64,000 nt of DNA, taken from positions 124,001-188,000 of the forward strand of contig NZ_WHNW01000002.1 of NCBI RefSeq assembly GCF_009362845.1. Direction: 5' to 3'. The stretch is from Ostreibacterium oceani. Its GTDB lineage: Bacteria; Pseudomonadota; Gammaproteobacteria; Cardiobacteriales; Ostreibacteriaceae. The position numbers were made by a program, and so were the translations under genes. Below are positions 37,200-46,724 of the stretch, one piece after another (within the stretch, counting starts at the first letter, position 1; the number at the start of each line of letters is the position of its first letter). The notes under the pieces were generated by a model that saw only the letters and a list, made by a program, of their open reading frames with translations, did no database searches and was not told where the DNA came from.

Positions 37200-38708
37200 T
37201 TACGCATCCTTACCACCTTGGAAATTAAACTGAGCGCCTTGTCGAATCCCCGATGGCCAACGGGTCGTGACCGTTTTCAGGCGTGTATAAAAACGCACGC
37301 CTTCCATGCCGTGAATGGCGGCACTGCCGAATAATGAGCGTTTCCAGCCACCAAAACTATGCATCGCCACAGGAACAGGAATCGGTACATTAACACCCAC
37401 CATGCCGGCCTCAACGTGCATACTAAAATGTCGTGCCGCATCGCCATCCCGTGTAAAAATCGCAGCCCCATTGCCATACGCATGCGTATTGATTAACGCC
37501 AGTGCATCCGCATACTCCTTGACACGAACAATCGACAGCACTGGACCAAAAATTTCATCCAAATAAATCGACATCGTCGGTTGTACATGATCAAATAAAC
37601 TGCCGCCCAAGAAAAAACCTTTACCAACTGACGTGTCTCTACCATCAATTTTCAGTGTTGCACCCTGCGCTACGCCTTGTTCAATATAATCCACGATACG
37701 ATTTTTGCTGTCTTGGCTAACCACTGGACCCATTTCAACGTCTTTTTCATGATAAGCACCAACCCGCAATTGTTGTACTTTTGGTGCTAACTGCTCAATG
37801 AGTTGTTCGGCTGTTTCATCGCCAACCGTAATGACCACAGATACGGCCATACAACGCTCGCCCGCTGAGCCATAGGCCGCACCGAGAATCGCATCACAGG
37901 CTTGGGTTAAATCGGCATCGGGCATCACGACTAAATGATTTTTAGCGCCACACAATGCTTGAACGCGTTTGTGATGATGGCTGGCTTCTCGATAAATAGA
38001 CTCACCTACTGGTGTCGAGCCGACAAAGCTTATCGCTTTGACCAATGGGTGTTGCAACAACACATCAACCGCGGCTTTACCACCAACTAAAGTATTCAGC
38101 ACACCTGCTGGCAAGCCTGCCTCATACATTAATTCAGTCAAGCGCAAACCGCACGATGGCGTCTTTTCGGAAAGTTTTAAAACAAACGTATTACCACAAG
38201 CGATGGCAACAGGATACATCCACATTGGCACCATGGCTGGAAAATTAAACGGCGTAATACCTGCACAAACCCCCAACGGTTGGCGTAAATTATAACTATC
38301 AATGCCACTGGATACTTCTGCGGTAAAATCAGATTTCAAATGATTATTAATAGCCGTACAGAATTCGACCACTTCTAATCCTCGTGCGATTTCTCCTTTG
38401 GCGTCATCGATTGTTTTGCCATGTTCTTGTGAGATGAGCTGTGCTAACTCATCGGTATGCTGGATGATTAACTGCCGATAATTAAACAGCATTTGCGCGC
38501 GTTTGGATGGCGTTACTGCTCGCCATGCCTCACTCCGCTCATGCGCGACTTCAATCGCCAATCTCACGTCATCAGCACTCGCTGCCTGCACTCGGCGAAT
38601 GATTTTGCCCGTTGCTGGGTTATAAATTGAATAGACTTCATCGGCGCGACCCTTAACAGGCTGCGCATCGATAATATGCTTTAATTCTATGACGTCATTC
38701 ATCATCAT
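37200..38708 (-). CDS. mmsA: CoA-acylating (methyl)malonate-semialdehyde dehydrogenase type
   Basis: Aldehyde dehydrogenase of the MmsA group, which oxidises methylmalonate or malonate semialdehyde with NAD and CoA to propionyl- or acetyl-CoA. The 502-residue protein has GITPFNFPAMVPMWM, the catalytic Cys286 in GSAGERCMAVS, and GAKNH where ordinary aldehyde dehydrogenases keep the general-base Glu, a mark of CoA-acylating members. Three consecutive ATG codons occur at the start. It diverges from an aminotransferase, suggesting that the aldehyde comes from transamination. Confidence 0.85.
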   Translation of the reverse strand: MMMNDVIELKHIIDAQPVKGRADEVYSIYNPATGKIIRRVQAASADDVRLAIEVAHERSEAWRAVTPSKRAQMLFNYRQLIIQHTDELAQLISQEHGKTIDDAKGEIARGLEVVEFCTAINNHLKSDFTAEVSSGIDSYNLRQPLGVCAGITPFNFPAMVPMWMYPVAIACGNTFVLKLSEKTPSCGLRLTELMYEAGLPAGVLNTLVGGKAAVDVLLQHPLVKAISFVGSTPVGESIYREASHHHKRVQALCGAKNHLVVMPDADLTQACDAILGAAYGSAGERCMAVSVVITVGDETAEQLIEQLAPKVQQLRVGAYHEKDVEMGPVVSQDSKNRIVDYIEQGVAQGATLKIDGRDTSVGKGFFLGGSLFDHVQPTMSIYLDEIFGPVLSIVRVKEYADALALINTHAYGNGAAIFTRDGDAARHFSMHVEAGMVGVNVPIPVPVAMHSFGGWKRSLFGSAAIHGMEGVRFYTRLKTVTTRWPSGIRQGAQFNFQGGKDA

Positions 38709-38939
38709 GCCTTTTGTCGAAATCTGCTTATTTACACTAACCTACCACTAAATGGGCATTTTTTCCATCATTTAGCGGATTTATTTTGCAAAAATACACG
38801 CATCGAAAAGCCGTTATATTTTTTCAGCAAAATCCATTATTTTATGCTAATGTAGCTATAGGAGTTTATTTTCGTTATACAAGCCATGCCCCATATTGAT
38901 AAACAACTTACACGACTAACACCATAGGCAGATAAACCA

Positions 38940-40361
38940 ATGTCTACAGACAAAACCAACCCACCAGGTGCCAACGACAGCCAAACGCTACGCCAATTTG
39001 ATCAGCAGCATGTTTGGCATCACCTAACACAACATAAAGCGCTTGAACAAAATCCAGCCCTCATGATACGCAGCGGTAATGGCATGATGGTAACCGACAC
39101 CGATGGCAATCAGTATCTGGATGCAACATCAGGTGGTGTCTGGACGGTGAACCTCGGATACGGCCGCCAGCAAATTGTCGATGCCATTGCAAAACAACTC
39201 AGCGATCTGCCCTATTTCGCTGGCGCATTGGGTAATGAACCTGCGGCGAAGTTTGCTAAAGTACTTGCGGATTTATTACCCAACCTGTCACGTATTTATT
39301 ATGCCAGCTCAGGCTCTGAAGCCAATGAAAAAGCTTATAAAATCGTACGTCAGCTCAGTCAATCCAGCAGCCGCCAAGGCAAACGCAAAATCGTTTACCG
39401 CGACCGCGACTATCACGGCACAACAATCGCCGCGCTGAGTAGCTCAGGGCATAATGAACGCAAAGCACAGTACGGTCCTTTTTTGGATGACTTTGTCGAA
39501 ATTCCGCATTGTTGCTGCTACCGCTGTCCATTTAATAAAACCTACCCAAGCTGCAATATCGAATGCGCTCAGGCTTTCGAAAGCGAAATATTAAAACAAG
39601 GTCCTGATACTGTCGGTAGCGTGGTTTTAGAGTCCATCACCGCAGGCGGTGGCGTGATTGTGCCTGTACCTGAGTATTTACCGATGATTGCTGATATTTG
39701 TAAGCAATACGGTGTGTTGCTGCATATTGATGAAGTGGTCACAGGAATGGGGCGCACAGGGACTTGGTTTGGATTTGAGCACTTTAACGTCTTCCCTGAT
39801 ATGATTACCTTAGCCAAGGGGCTTGCTGGCGGTTATGCTGCGATTTCAGTCCTCGCGACAACCGAGACAATTTTTGAAGCGTTTAAAACTGATACCAACG
39901 ACCCACTCAATTATTTTAGGGATATTAGTACATTTGGCGGCTGTACCGCAGGACCTGCCGCCGCGCTTGCCAATATAGACATTATTCAAACCGAAAACTT
40001 ACTCAACAATGCAAAAATTATGGGCGATTATTTCATACAACAGCTCAGAGGCTTAGCTGAAAAACACCCCTGCATAGGCGATATTCGAGGCAAGGGGCTA
40101 TTCATTGGGATTGAGCTAGTTGACGACAGAAAAACCAAACACCCTGTCGATGAAGCGCGTATGACCCGTGTGTTTTTGCATTGCTTGCAACATGGCGTAA
40201 TGATAGGTCGCTCAAACCGTAGCGTGGCAGGATTAAATAACGTATTGCTTTTAAGCCCTGCATTGATTTGTGACAAAGCCAAAGCCGATGACATCATCAC
40301 CGCCATTGATGCTGCCCTCACCGCGACTTTTAAACAAACTGTGTTTAAACAGACGGTGTAA
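38940..40361 (+). CDS. Class III aminotransferase, taurine:pyruvate type
   Basis: PLP-dependent omega-aminotransferase of 473 residues with Lys293 in ITLAKGLAGG as the Schiff-base lysine. Phrases such as QQHVWHHLTQHK, TSGGVWTVNLGYGR, RDYHGTTIAALS, ERKAQYGPF and LNYFRDISTFGGC resemble, from memory, taurine:pyruvate aminotransferase. Beta-alanine or hypotaurine are also possible substrates. A CCCYRC motif near residue 190 is unusual. The C-terminus ends in a 15-bp duplication (FKQTVFKQTV). It diverges from mmsA and converges on the aap transporter, so all three may serve one pathway. Confidence 0.78.
   Translation: MSTDKTNPPGANDSQTLRQFDQQHVWHHLTQHKALEQNPALMIRSGNGMMVTDTDGNQYLDATSGGVWTVNLGYGRQQIVDAIAKQLSDLPYFAGALGNEPAAKFAKVLADLLPNLSRIYYASSGSEANEKAYKIVRQLSQSSSRQGKRKIVYRDRDYHGTTIAALSSSGHNERKAQYGPFLDDFVEIPHCCCYRCPFNKTYPSCNIECAQAFESEILKQGPDTVGSVVLESITAGGGVIVPVPEYLPMIADICKQYGVLLHIDEVVTGMGRTGTWFGFEHFNVFPDMITLAKGLAGGYAAISVLATTETIFEAFKTDTNDPLNYFRDISTFGGCTAGPAAALANIDIIQTENLLNNAKIMGDYFIQQLRGLAEKHPCIGDIRGKGLFIGIELVDDRKTKHPVDEARMTRVFLHCLQHGVMIGRSNRSVAGLNNVLLLSPALICDKAKADDIITAIDAALTATFKQTVFKQTV
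40329..40358 (+). repeat. 15-bp duplication at the aminotransferase C-terminus
   Basis: Two copies of tttaaacaaactgtg (the second altered) encode FKQTV twice just before the stop. Confidence 0.85.
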
Positions 40362-40405
40362 CGAATCGCACCAAATTACCAGCCAACTGACCAAACGGTA
40401 GGCGA

Positions 40406-41164
40406 TTAAAAGGCAGTATTAATCTGGCTCAAAAACTTTTGCGTCCGCTCATTTTGTGGATTATCAAAGAAATTGATTGGATCGTTTTCTTCGATAATTT
40501 CGCCGGCGTCCATAAAAATCACGCGATCGGCAACCGCGCGCGCGAATCCCATTTCATGGGTCACGCAGAGCATGGTCAAGCCTTCTTCTGCCAAATCTTT
40601 CATGGTTTCTAGTACTTCATTAATCATTTCAGGGTCTAGCGCAGACGTTGGTTCGTCAAACAGCATGATTTTCGCTTCCATACACAATGAACGCGCAATC
40701 GCCACCCGTTGTTGCTGCCCACCAGATAATTGTCCAGGGAATTTATTCGCTTGCTCAGGAATTTTGACACGCTCCAAAAAGTACATCGCTGTTTTCTCTG
40801 CTTCTTTTTTGGGTTTTTTGCTAACCCAAATCGGTGCTAAAGTGAGATTTTGCATAACCGTCAGATGCGGAAACAAATTAAAATGCTGAAACACCATACC
40901 GACTTCGCGACGAATGGCTTCAACCACTTTAATATCATTAGTCAGCGGAATGCCGTCCACGACAATATCGCCTTTCTGGTGCTCTTCTAGGTGGTTAATA
41001 CAGCGAATAACGGTGGATTTTCCTGAGCCAGATGGACCACAAATAACAATTCGCTCACCTTTGTTAACGGATAAATTGATATTTTTTAGCACATGAAAAT
41101 CGCCGTACCACTTGTGAACGCCTTTCATTTCGATAATCGGCTTATTATTTTTTTCTGTCATCAT
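40406..41164 (-). CDS. aapP: Amino-acid ABC transporter ATP-binding protein
   Basis: Cytoplasmic ATPase of a polar amino-acid importer. The 252-residue protein has Walker [10 protein letters not shown], the Q-loop [11 protein letters not shown], signature [15 protein letters not shown] and Walker [19 protein letters not shown] ribosome site precedes ATG. It is the last gene of aapJQMP on the minus strand and converges on the aminotransferase. Confidence 0.94.
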   Translation of the reverse strand: MMTEKNNKPIIEMKGVHKWYGDFHVLKNINLSVNKGERIVICGPSGSGKSTVIRCINHLEEHQKGDIVVDGIPLTNDIKVVEAIRREVGMVFQHFNLFPHLTVMQNLTLAPIWVSKKPKKEAEKTAMYFLERVKIPEQANKFPGQLSGGQQQRVAIARSLCMEAKIMLFDEPTSALDPEMINEVLETMKDLAEEGLTMLCVTHEMGFARAVADRVIFMDAGEIIEENDPINFFDNPQNERTQKFLSQINTAF

Positions 41165-41231
41165 TCTCTCTCTTTCATTCGTCTGATTGATGGGATATTG
41201 TAATGCGCTAGGGCGATAGCGGTTTACCGTG

Positions 41232-42359
41232 TTATCGCTTGTGCCCTGTGTGCAGTTTGTCTTCTAAATATTTACTATAGCGTGACATCGCATAACAACA
41301 GCAAAAGTAAACCAACGTCGCAAAGACATAGCCTTCGGTGTTATAGCCTAGCCACTTAGGGTCTTGCGATGCCGTTTGTATAATGCCTAAAAAATCATAC
41401 AATCCGATGATTAGCACCAGCGTTGTGTCTTTAAACAAACCAATAAACGTATTTACAATCCCAGGAATCACGATTTTGAGCGCCTGAGGCAGCACAATAA
41501 AGCCCATGGCTTTCCAGTAGGTCAACCCCAGCGATTGGGCGGCCTCTACCTGCCCTTTGGGCACTGCCTGCAACCCACCGCGAACCACCTCTGCCATATA
41601 GGCCGAAGCAAACAGGGCAATCGCAATCAACGCACGCAATAATTTATCAAAACTCATCCCCTCGGGCAAAAACATGGGGAACATCACCGATGACATAAAT
41701 AACACCGTAATCAACGGCACGCCGCGCCAAAATTCAATAAATACAATACAAATCGAGCGGATAATCGGCATATCCGAGCGTCGTCCCAGCGCCAGTAATA
41801 TCCCGATGGGTAACGAAGCAACAATGCCGACAAATGAAATCACTAGCGTCAATGAAAAACCGCCCCACTTATCCGTAGTAACATCAACCAAGCCAAACAT
41901 GCCACCGCGAAACAAGACAAAGGCAATCGCCGGGAATATCACGAGCATAAAGACACCTGCCCACGCTTTTTTAGGCAAATTGGGCCAGACTAAATAGATA
42001 ATACCGACGGCAAATAGGACAAAAAGGGTATTGATTCGCCAGCGCTCTTCTGACGGATAAAAGCCGTAAATAAATTGATCTAAACGTGCATTAATAAACG
42101 TCCAACAGGCACCAACCCCTTCGACCTTGCAAAGCGCAGGGTCATTCCCCCCCCAAGAGGCGGTAAACACTGCCCAGTTTAAAAAGGGTGGCACTGTCCA
42201 GACAATAATCGCCACGCCAATCAAGGTCAAAATCGTGTTGGAAATTGACGAAAATAGATTTTTTCTTAACCAAGCAATTAGCCCTTTTTCCAATAATGGC
42301 GGTGGCAAATCAGGGTGTTCGCCTGGTTTGTAGGTTTGGTTATTCATTAGCTCACTCAT
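41232..42359 (-). CDS. aapM: Amino-acid ABC transporter permease M
   Basis: Inner-membrane permease of 375 residues with about eight helices. The N-terminal half is an extra membrane region typical of AapM. The C-terminal half is the usual transport domain with the coupling motif [24 protein letters not shown]. Its ribosome site GGAGAGG lies at the aapQ stop, five bases of intergenic space, so the two permeases are tightly coupled. It pairs with AapQ. Confidence 0.92.
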   Translation of the reverse strand: MSELMNNQTYKPGEHPDLPPPLLEKGLIAWLRKNLFSSISNTILTLIGVAIIVWTVPPFLNWAVFTASWGGNDPALCKVEGVGACWTFINARLDQFIYGFYPSEERWRINTLFVLFAVGIIYLVWPNLPKKAWAGVFMLVIFPAIAFVLFRGGMFGLVDVTTDKWGGFSLTLVISFVGIVASLPIGILLALGRRSDMPIIRSICIVFIEFWRGVPLITVLFMSSVMFPMFLPEGMSFDKLLRALIAIALFASAYMAEVVRGGLQAVPKGQVEAAQSLGLTYWKAMGFIVLPQALKIVIPGIVNTFIGLFKDTTLVLIIGLYDFLGIIQTASQDPKWLGYNTEGYVFATLVYFCCCYAMSRYSKYLEDKLHTGHKR

Positions 42360-42364
42360 CGTTA

Positions 42365-43570
42365 TTACCTCTCCACCAATGCGACACGCTTGTTATACCA
42401 ATTCATAAAGGCGGCAATCGACAAGGAAATCGTCAGATACGCCAGCATCGTCAAAGCAACACACTCAATGGCTTGCCCTGTGTTGTTGAGTACCGTGCCT
42501 GAAAATACCGACACCAATTCAGGATAAGCAATGGCCGCCGCCAATGAAGAGTTTTTCGCCAAATTCAAATATTGACTGGCAAGTGGCGGAATAATGACGC
42601 GTAACGCTTGGGGGATAATCACCAGACGCAATGTATACGAAGGCTTAATCCCTAACGAAAATGCCGCCTCGGTTTGTCCGTGGCTAACCGACATAATCCC
42701 TGCTCGGACGTTTTCGGCGATAAATGCACCAGTATAAATGCTTAGTGAAAACCACAGCGCCAAAAATTCTGGTGGAATAGTCATACCACCACTAAAATTA
42801 AAGCGACCTGCCTCAGGGTGATCGAAACTGATCGGCATTCCTGCTAACATCGCGCCTAACAAAGGCAGTCCTAACAACATCGCGGTATTCACCCAAAATA
42901 CCGGCAGTTGTTCGCCTGTGGCGAATTGTTTCTTTTTTGCGTAGCGATAAAAAGCAATCGCACCGACAATGCCTGCAATCAATCCTGCCGTAATTAACCA
43001 AGCACCCGATTCAAAAACTGGCTTAGGCATCGTTAATCCGCGATTACTTAGAAACGCATTACCGCCCAAGAACCCAGGTCCGGCCATCACTTCACGCGCA
43101 CTCGGCAACGCACTGAGTACGGCAAAATACCAAAAGAAAATTTGTAGTAGTAGTGGTGTATTACGAAATAACTCAACATAAACCGTCGCAATTTTTCTAA
43201 TTACCCAGTTTTTTGACAGCCGCGATACCCCCATGACGACACCAATAATCGTGGCGGCAATAATCCCTAACACGGAGACTAACAACGTATTCAGTAGCCC
43301 TACAAAAAATACGCGTCCATTGCTGTCAGTCGACGTGTAGCTGATTAACTTAAAATCAATTTCAAAACCAGCGGCACGCTTTAAAAAATCAAACCCCGAT
43401 GAAATACCCCGCGATTCTAAATTTTGCACGGTATTGCTAAACAATGTCCACCCAGCAACCACGACGATAGTCGTCAATAACAACTGGAAAAAAAGACTGC
43501 GATACTTGGGATTATTCCATGCTTTTTGCTGCATATGGATTGCCTGCGTGTTGGCTATCATTTCGCTCAT
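42365..43570 (-). CDS. aapQ: Amino-acid ABC transporter permease Q
   Basis: Partner permease of 401 residues with about eight helices, including VYVELFRNTPLLLQIFFWY and the coupling motif ENVRAGIMSVSHGQTEAAFSLGI. A long periplasmic loop lies between helices one and two, as in other AapQ proteins. It is separated from aapJ by 287 bp that hold a stem-loop. Confidence 0.92.
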   Translation of the reverse strand: MSEMIANTQAIHMQQKAWNNPKYRSLFFQLLLTTIVVVAGWTLFSNTVQNLESRGISSGFDFLKRAAGFEIDFKLISYTSTDSNGRVFFVGLLNTLLVSVLGIIAATIIGVVMGVSRLSKNWVIRKIATVYVELFRNTPLLLQIFFWYFAVLSALPSAREVMAGPGFLGGNAFLSNRGLTMPKPVFESGAWLITAGLIAGIVGAIAFYRYAKKKQFATGEQLPVFWVNTAMLLGLPLLGAMLAGMPISFDHPEAGRFNFSGGMTIPPEFLALWFSLSIYTGAFIAENVRAGIMSVSHGQTEAAFSLGIKPSYTLRLVIIPQALRVIIPPLASQYLNLAKNSSLAAAIAYPELVSVFSGTVLNNTGQAIECVALTMLAYLTISLSIAAFMNWYNKRVALVER

Positions 43571-43857
43571 GTGTCAAACACTCTCAGTAAAGTTTAATTA
43601 TAATAATTGATTAAGCTAGGCTAGTACTATTTTTACTGTTTTTTTGTACTATAGCTCTCGAACTGTGTGCTTTTGTGCACTTTTACATATCTTGGCGATT
43701 TTTTCACTGCCAACTTATTATCTAATCGTTATCGATTGATTACCATTATTTCCTTTTAATTTTAATGTTAATTGGATGTTAGTTAAAAGGCAAATAAAAG
43801 GTAATAGTGATATGCCGACTACTATTGCAGTCGGCATACTGCGCTGCGCTTATTGAA
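43571..43857. other. aapJ-aapQ intergenic region
   Basis: 287 bases with no gene. On the minus strand it is transcribed after aapJ and before aapQ. It contains a 10-bp hairpin (described separately) and is otherwise AT-rich without a clear promoter. Confidence 0.5.
43811..43838 (-). terminator. Stem-loop downstream of aapJ
   Basis: Perfect 10-bp stem TATGCCGACT/AGTCGGCATA with an 8-base loop, 19 bases after the aapJ stop. No T-run follows on the minus strand. It likely blocks 3' decay or partly terminates, giving more binding protein than permease, as is common for ABC importers. Confidence 0.65.
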
Positions 43858-44865
43858 TTAGCGAATTGGCGCCGCGTACATGATACCACCGTCATTCCAC
43901 AAACGGTTCAGACCACGATCGATAGTGGTTGCGGCATTAGGGCCTAGGTTTCTGTCATACATTTCACCATAGTTACCTACGTGCTTAATGATGCTGGCAC
44001 ACCAATTCTCTGACAATCCAATTGACTTACCAAACTCGCCATCAACACCGACTAGGCGCTTGATGTTCGGATTGTCTGATTTTTTCATTTCCTCAACATT
44101 GCTAGACGTCACACCTAATTCTTCGGCGTTAATCATACAGCTACGAGACCATTCTACCAAATCCAACCATGCATCATCGCCATGACGCACCGCTGGTGCG
44201 AGTGGTTCTTTGGATATAACTTCAGGTAAAATCATGTGATCAGACGGTGTTTTCAAGCTAATGCGATAAGACTCTAACCCCGAAATATCGGTTGATACCA
44301 CATCGCAACGCCCTGCATCGTATGCAGAAATAACTTCGTCTTTTTTCTCAAAAACAACGGGCTTAAAGGCCAAATTATTGGCTTTGAAATAGTCGTTAAT
44401 ATTGAGTTCGGTTGTCGTACCAGTATCAGTACAAACCGCCGCGCCGTCTAATTCCTTGGCCGAGCTCACACCTAAGCTTTTACGCACCATAAAGCCCTGA
44501 CCATCATAGTATGTCACGCCAACAAAATTTAATCCAAGCGTGGCATCGCGACTCATGGTCTCGGTGGTATTTCTTGACAATAAATCGACTTCGCCACTTT
44601 GAATGGCGGTAAAGCGTTCTTTGGCCGATAATGGCACAAATCGGGCTTTGCTTGGATCATCAAAGATTGCCGATGCCACGGCACGACAAAAATCTACGTC
44701 AATTCCTGACCAGTTATTTTTGTCATCCGCAACTGAAAACCCTGCAATACCCTGTGATGCACCACAAACGAGTTCGCCTTTGGATTTAACTGACGCTAAT
44801 GTACTCTGTGCTTGCACAGCAGAAAAAGCACTAAGTATTGCCATCGTATAGAGTGTTTTTTTCAT
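43858..44865 (-). CDS. aapJ: General L-amino-acid ABC transporter substrate-binding protein
   Basis: Periplasmic binding protein of 335 residues with a signal peptide ending near AVQA. The type 3 solute-binding fold shows GELVCGASQGIAGFS, GIDVDFCRAVASAIF, LSAKERFTAIQSGEVDLL and DLVEWSRSCMINAEELGV. These match the AapJ/BztA family that binds several L-amino acids. An AGGGG ribosome site precedes ATG. It is first of aapJQMP. The actual ligand cannot be read from sequence; the adjoining aminotransferase is a hint. Confidence 0.92.
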   Translation of the reverse strand: MKKTLYTMAILSAFSAVQAQSTLASVKSKGELVCGASQGIAGFSVADDKNNWSGIDVDFCRAVASAIFDDPSKARFVPLSAKERFTAIQSGEVDLLSRNTTETMSRDATLGLNFVGVTYYDGQGFMVRKSLGVSSAKELDGAAVCTDTGTTTELNINDYFKANNLAFKPVVFEKKDEVISAYDAGRCDVVSTDISGLESYRISLKTPSDHMILPEVISKEPLAPAVRHGDDAWLDLVEWSRSCMINAEELGVTSSNVEEMKKSDNPNIKRLVGVDGEFGKSIGLSENWCASIIKHVGNYGEMYDRNLGPNAATTIDRGLNRLWNDGGIMYAAPIR

Positions 44866-45025
44866 ATTTTTCCCCTTATTGTGTGATTGTATTTTAGTTA
44901 TTGTTACTATAAATTCAGGTAAATCATATTACCACTTTTACAAAAAAGCAAGCAAACATTTTTTCACAAAAGAAAATAACTATTATTTTCAAATAAATAG
45001 ATTTTTTAACCGTCGCATTAGCAGG

Positions 45026-45736
45026 CTAAGGCTGTATTTCATGCCCGGCATAATCAAATACTCGTCCACTATCCGTGGTGTCTAATTTGCCTAACACGTC
45101 AAGTAATTGCTGTGCACTGTGGTTAGGTGAAAATAATTGTGCATCTGGTATGTTAGCCTGAAAGGGTTTTGATAATTGACTGTTTACAGTGCCTGGGTGT
45201 AAGCCGACAAATATGCTCTTTGGATGGCTGCGTTTATATTCGATGCTCGCGCATTTAATCATCATGTTAAGGGCGCTTTTAGAGGCGCGGTAGCTGTACC
45301 AACCCCCGAGTCGATTGTCGCTAATACTGCCCACGCGGGCTGATAATGCGGCGCATAGTGTGCGGCTTGATTTGTTGAGTTTTGGCATAAAGTGCTTCAT
45401 GATTAATGCTGGTGCAAACGTGTTGACGTTAAAGATTTTTTGCATGGCAAATAATTCAACTTGGCGCAGCGATTTTTCAGGTTGCACGTGGCTGTCATGT
45501 AGCATACCAAGGGTGATAATAATCATATCAAGTGGCACGGTGATGTCGTTGGCGCATTTTTGTAATGATTCATCACTAAGTGGATCGACACAGAAACTGT
45601 GTATATTTCGTTGTTCAAAGAACATATCCTGACGCGACCCGGCATATATCGTGCAGGATTCATGTTGTTTTGCCAGTTGTTGTGTGATGGCCTGTCCGAT
45701 GCTGCCGGAGGCGCCAAATACCACAATGTGTTTCAT
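45026..45736 (-). CDS. Short-chain dehydrogenase/reductase
   Basis: NAD(P)-dependent oxidoreductase of 236 residues. The Rossmann glycine motif GASGSIG is at residues 9-15 and the catalytic pair is in YSYRASK, with Ser in LSARVGSIS. The C-terminal GLHPGTVNSQLSKPF resembles the C-factor/CsgA-like group of SDR proteins. An AGGGG ribosome site precedes ATG. The substrate is unknown. It stands 160 bp upstream of aapJ. Confidence 0.85.
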   Translation of the reverse strand: MKHIVVFGASGSIGQAITQQLAKQHESCTIYAGSRQDMFFEQRNIHSFCVDPLSDESLQKCANDITVPLDMIIITLGMLHDSHVQPEKSLRQVELFAMQKIFNVNTFAPALIMKHFMPKLNKSSRTLCAALSARVGSISDNRLGGWYSYRASKSALNMMIKCASIEYKRSHPKSIFVGLHPGTVNSQLSKPFQANIPDAQLFSPNHSAQQLLDVLGKLDTTDSGRVFDYAGHEIQP

Positions 45737-45790
45737 GCTGCCCCTTTTTTTAGAATAAAACCTTATCGTAAAGTATCCTCAATCAAAGTA

Positions 45791-45850
45791 CAACCAATAA
45801 AGGCATAACCAACAAAAGCGCAACCAACAAAAGCGCAACCAATAAAAACG
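45791..45850. repeat. 15-bp tandem repeat, four units
   Basis: Four near-identical 15-mers of the caaccaacaaaagcg type stand about 64 bp before the larger 12-bp array. Confidence 0.9.
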
Positions 45851-45913
45851 ATTTCGATAAACCCACCAATAAACCTATCCATGAAGCCATTGGGTTGCTA
45901 TAATCTAAAGCGC

Positions 45914-46069
45914 ACCCAAACAACTACCCAAACAACTACCCAAACAACTACCCAAACAACTACCCAAACAACTACCCAAACAACTACCCAAACAACTACC
46001 CAAACAACTACCCAAACAACTACCCAAACAACTACCCAAACAACTACCCAAACAGCCACCTAAGCAACT
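45914..46069. repeat. 12-bp tandem repeat in front of ruvC, thirteen units
   Basis: Eleven perfect copies of acccaaacaact (45914-46045) are followed by two degenerate copies. The array ends 17 bp before the ruvC ATG. The upper strand has almost no G. There are no spacers, so it is not a CRISPR. Confidence 0.97.
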
Positions 46070-46086
46070 ATAAAGCACAGCATCCC

Positions 46087-46608
46087 ATGACGATAAGAAT
46101 TCTAGCGATTGACCCTGGCTCAACCATTACAGGCTATGGACTCGTTGATTTTACAGGCAAACAAACCCGCTACGTTGATAGTGGCTGTATTCGGCTGGGT
46201 AAAGAAGCGATGCCCATTCGGCTAATGATGATTCACCAAGGCATTCAGGAGTTAATCGCGCATTTTAAGCCTCGTGAATTTGCGATTGAGCAAATTTTTA
46301 TGCACGCCAACCCAAATTCTGCCTTAAAACTGGGGCAAGCCAGAGGCGTCGCTATTGCCGTCGCTGCCATCCATGGGCTGCCAATTGGCGAATACGCTCC
46401 CAAAGCGATTAAAAACGCGATTGTGGGCACAGGGGGTGCGTCCAAAGAACAAGTCCAATACATGGTCAAAACCGTGCTTGGCTTAACGGGCAATATCCAA
46501 GCCGATGCGGGAGATGCGCTCGCCATCGCACTCACGCACGCCCATCATTTACAAACGAGCTTGGCACACAAAAAATCGGGGCGATTAGAACTGTGGAATC
46601 AATATTGA
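46087..46608 (+). CDS. ruvC: Holliday junction resolvase RuvC
   Basis: Dimeric endonuclease that cuts Holliday junctions. The 173-residue protein has Asp in LAIDPGSTITGYG, Glu in AIEQIFMHANP, and the C-terminal acidic pair in DAGDALAIALTHAHH, completing the four catalytic carboxylates. Length is normal. ruvA and ruvB are not adjacent, as seen in some gammaproteobacteria. Its 5' flank is the 12-bp repeat array, so no normal ribosome site is visible beyond AGCA-type sequence. Confidence 0.97.
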   Translation: MTIRILAIDPGSTITGYGLVDFTGKQTRYVDSGCIRLGKEAMPIRLMMIHQGIQELIAHFKPREFAIEQIFMHANPNSALKLGQARGVAIAVAAIHGLPIGEYAPKAIKNAIVGTGGASKEQVQYMVKTVLGLTGNIQADAGDALAIALTHAHHLQTSLAHKKSGRLELWNQY

Positions 46609-46724
46609 TAACTAACTGATATTGAACGCAAATAAAACAAAACTAAACCAAATCAAACCACATTCATTCTAAAAAACACTTACTTTCAAAGGCCAAAAAA
46701 TTAACACGGACAGGTAACACCGAC

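Larger units (their letters stand above)
45737..46086. other. Repeat-filled region between the SDR gene and ruvC
   Basis: 350 bases consisting mostly of two tandem arrays (15 bp and 12 bp units). Open frames through the 12-bp array on both strands are repeat artefacts, Thr-Gln on one strand and Gly-Ser-Cys-Leu on the other. The ruvC promoter must lie inside or before the arrays. Confidence 0.7.

Noticed and set aside
45914-46069. Possible CRISPR array
   Set aside because: Units are only 12 bp and directly adjacent without unique spacers, and no cas genes are in the window.
45881-46123. Short repetitive open frames (Thr-Gln and Gly-Ser-Cys-Leu) around the ruvC repeats
   Set aside because: They are simple translations of the 12-bp array on each strand, with no ribosome site or flanking domain.
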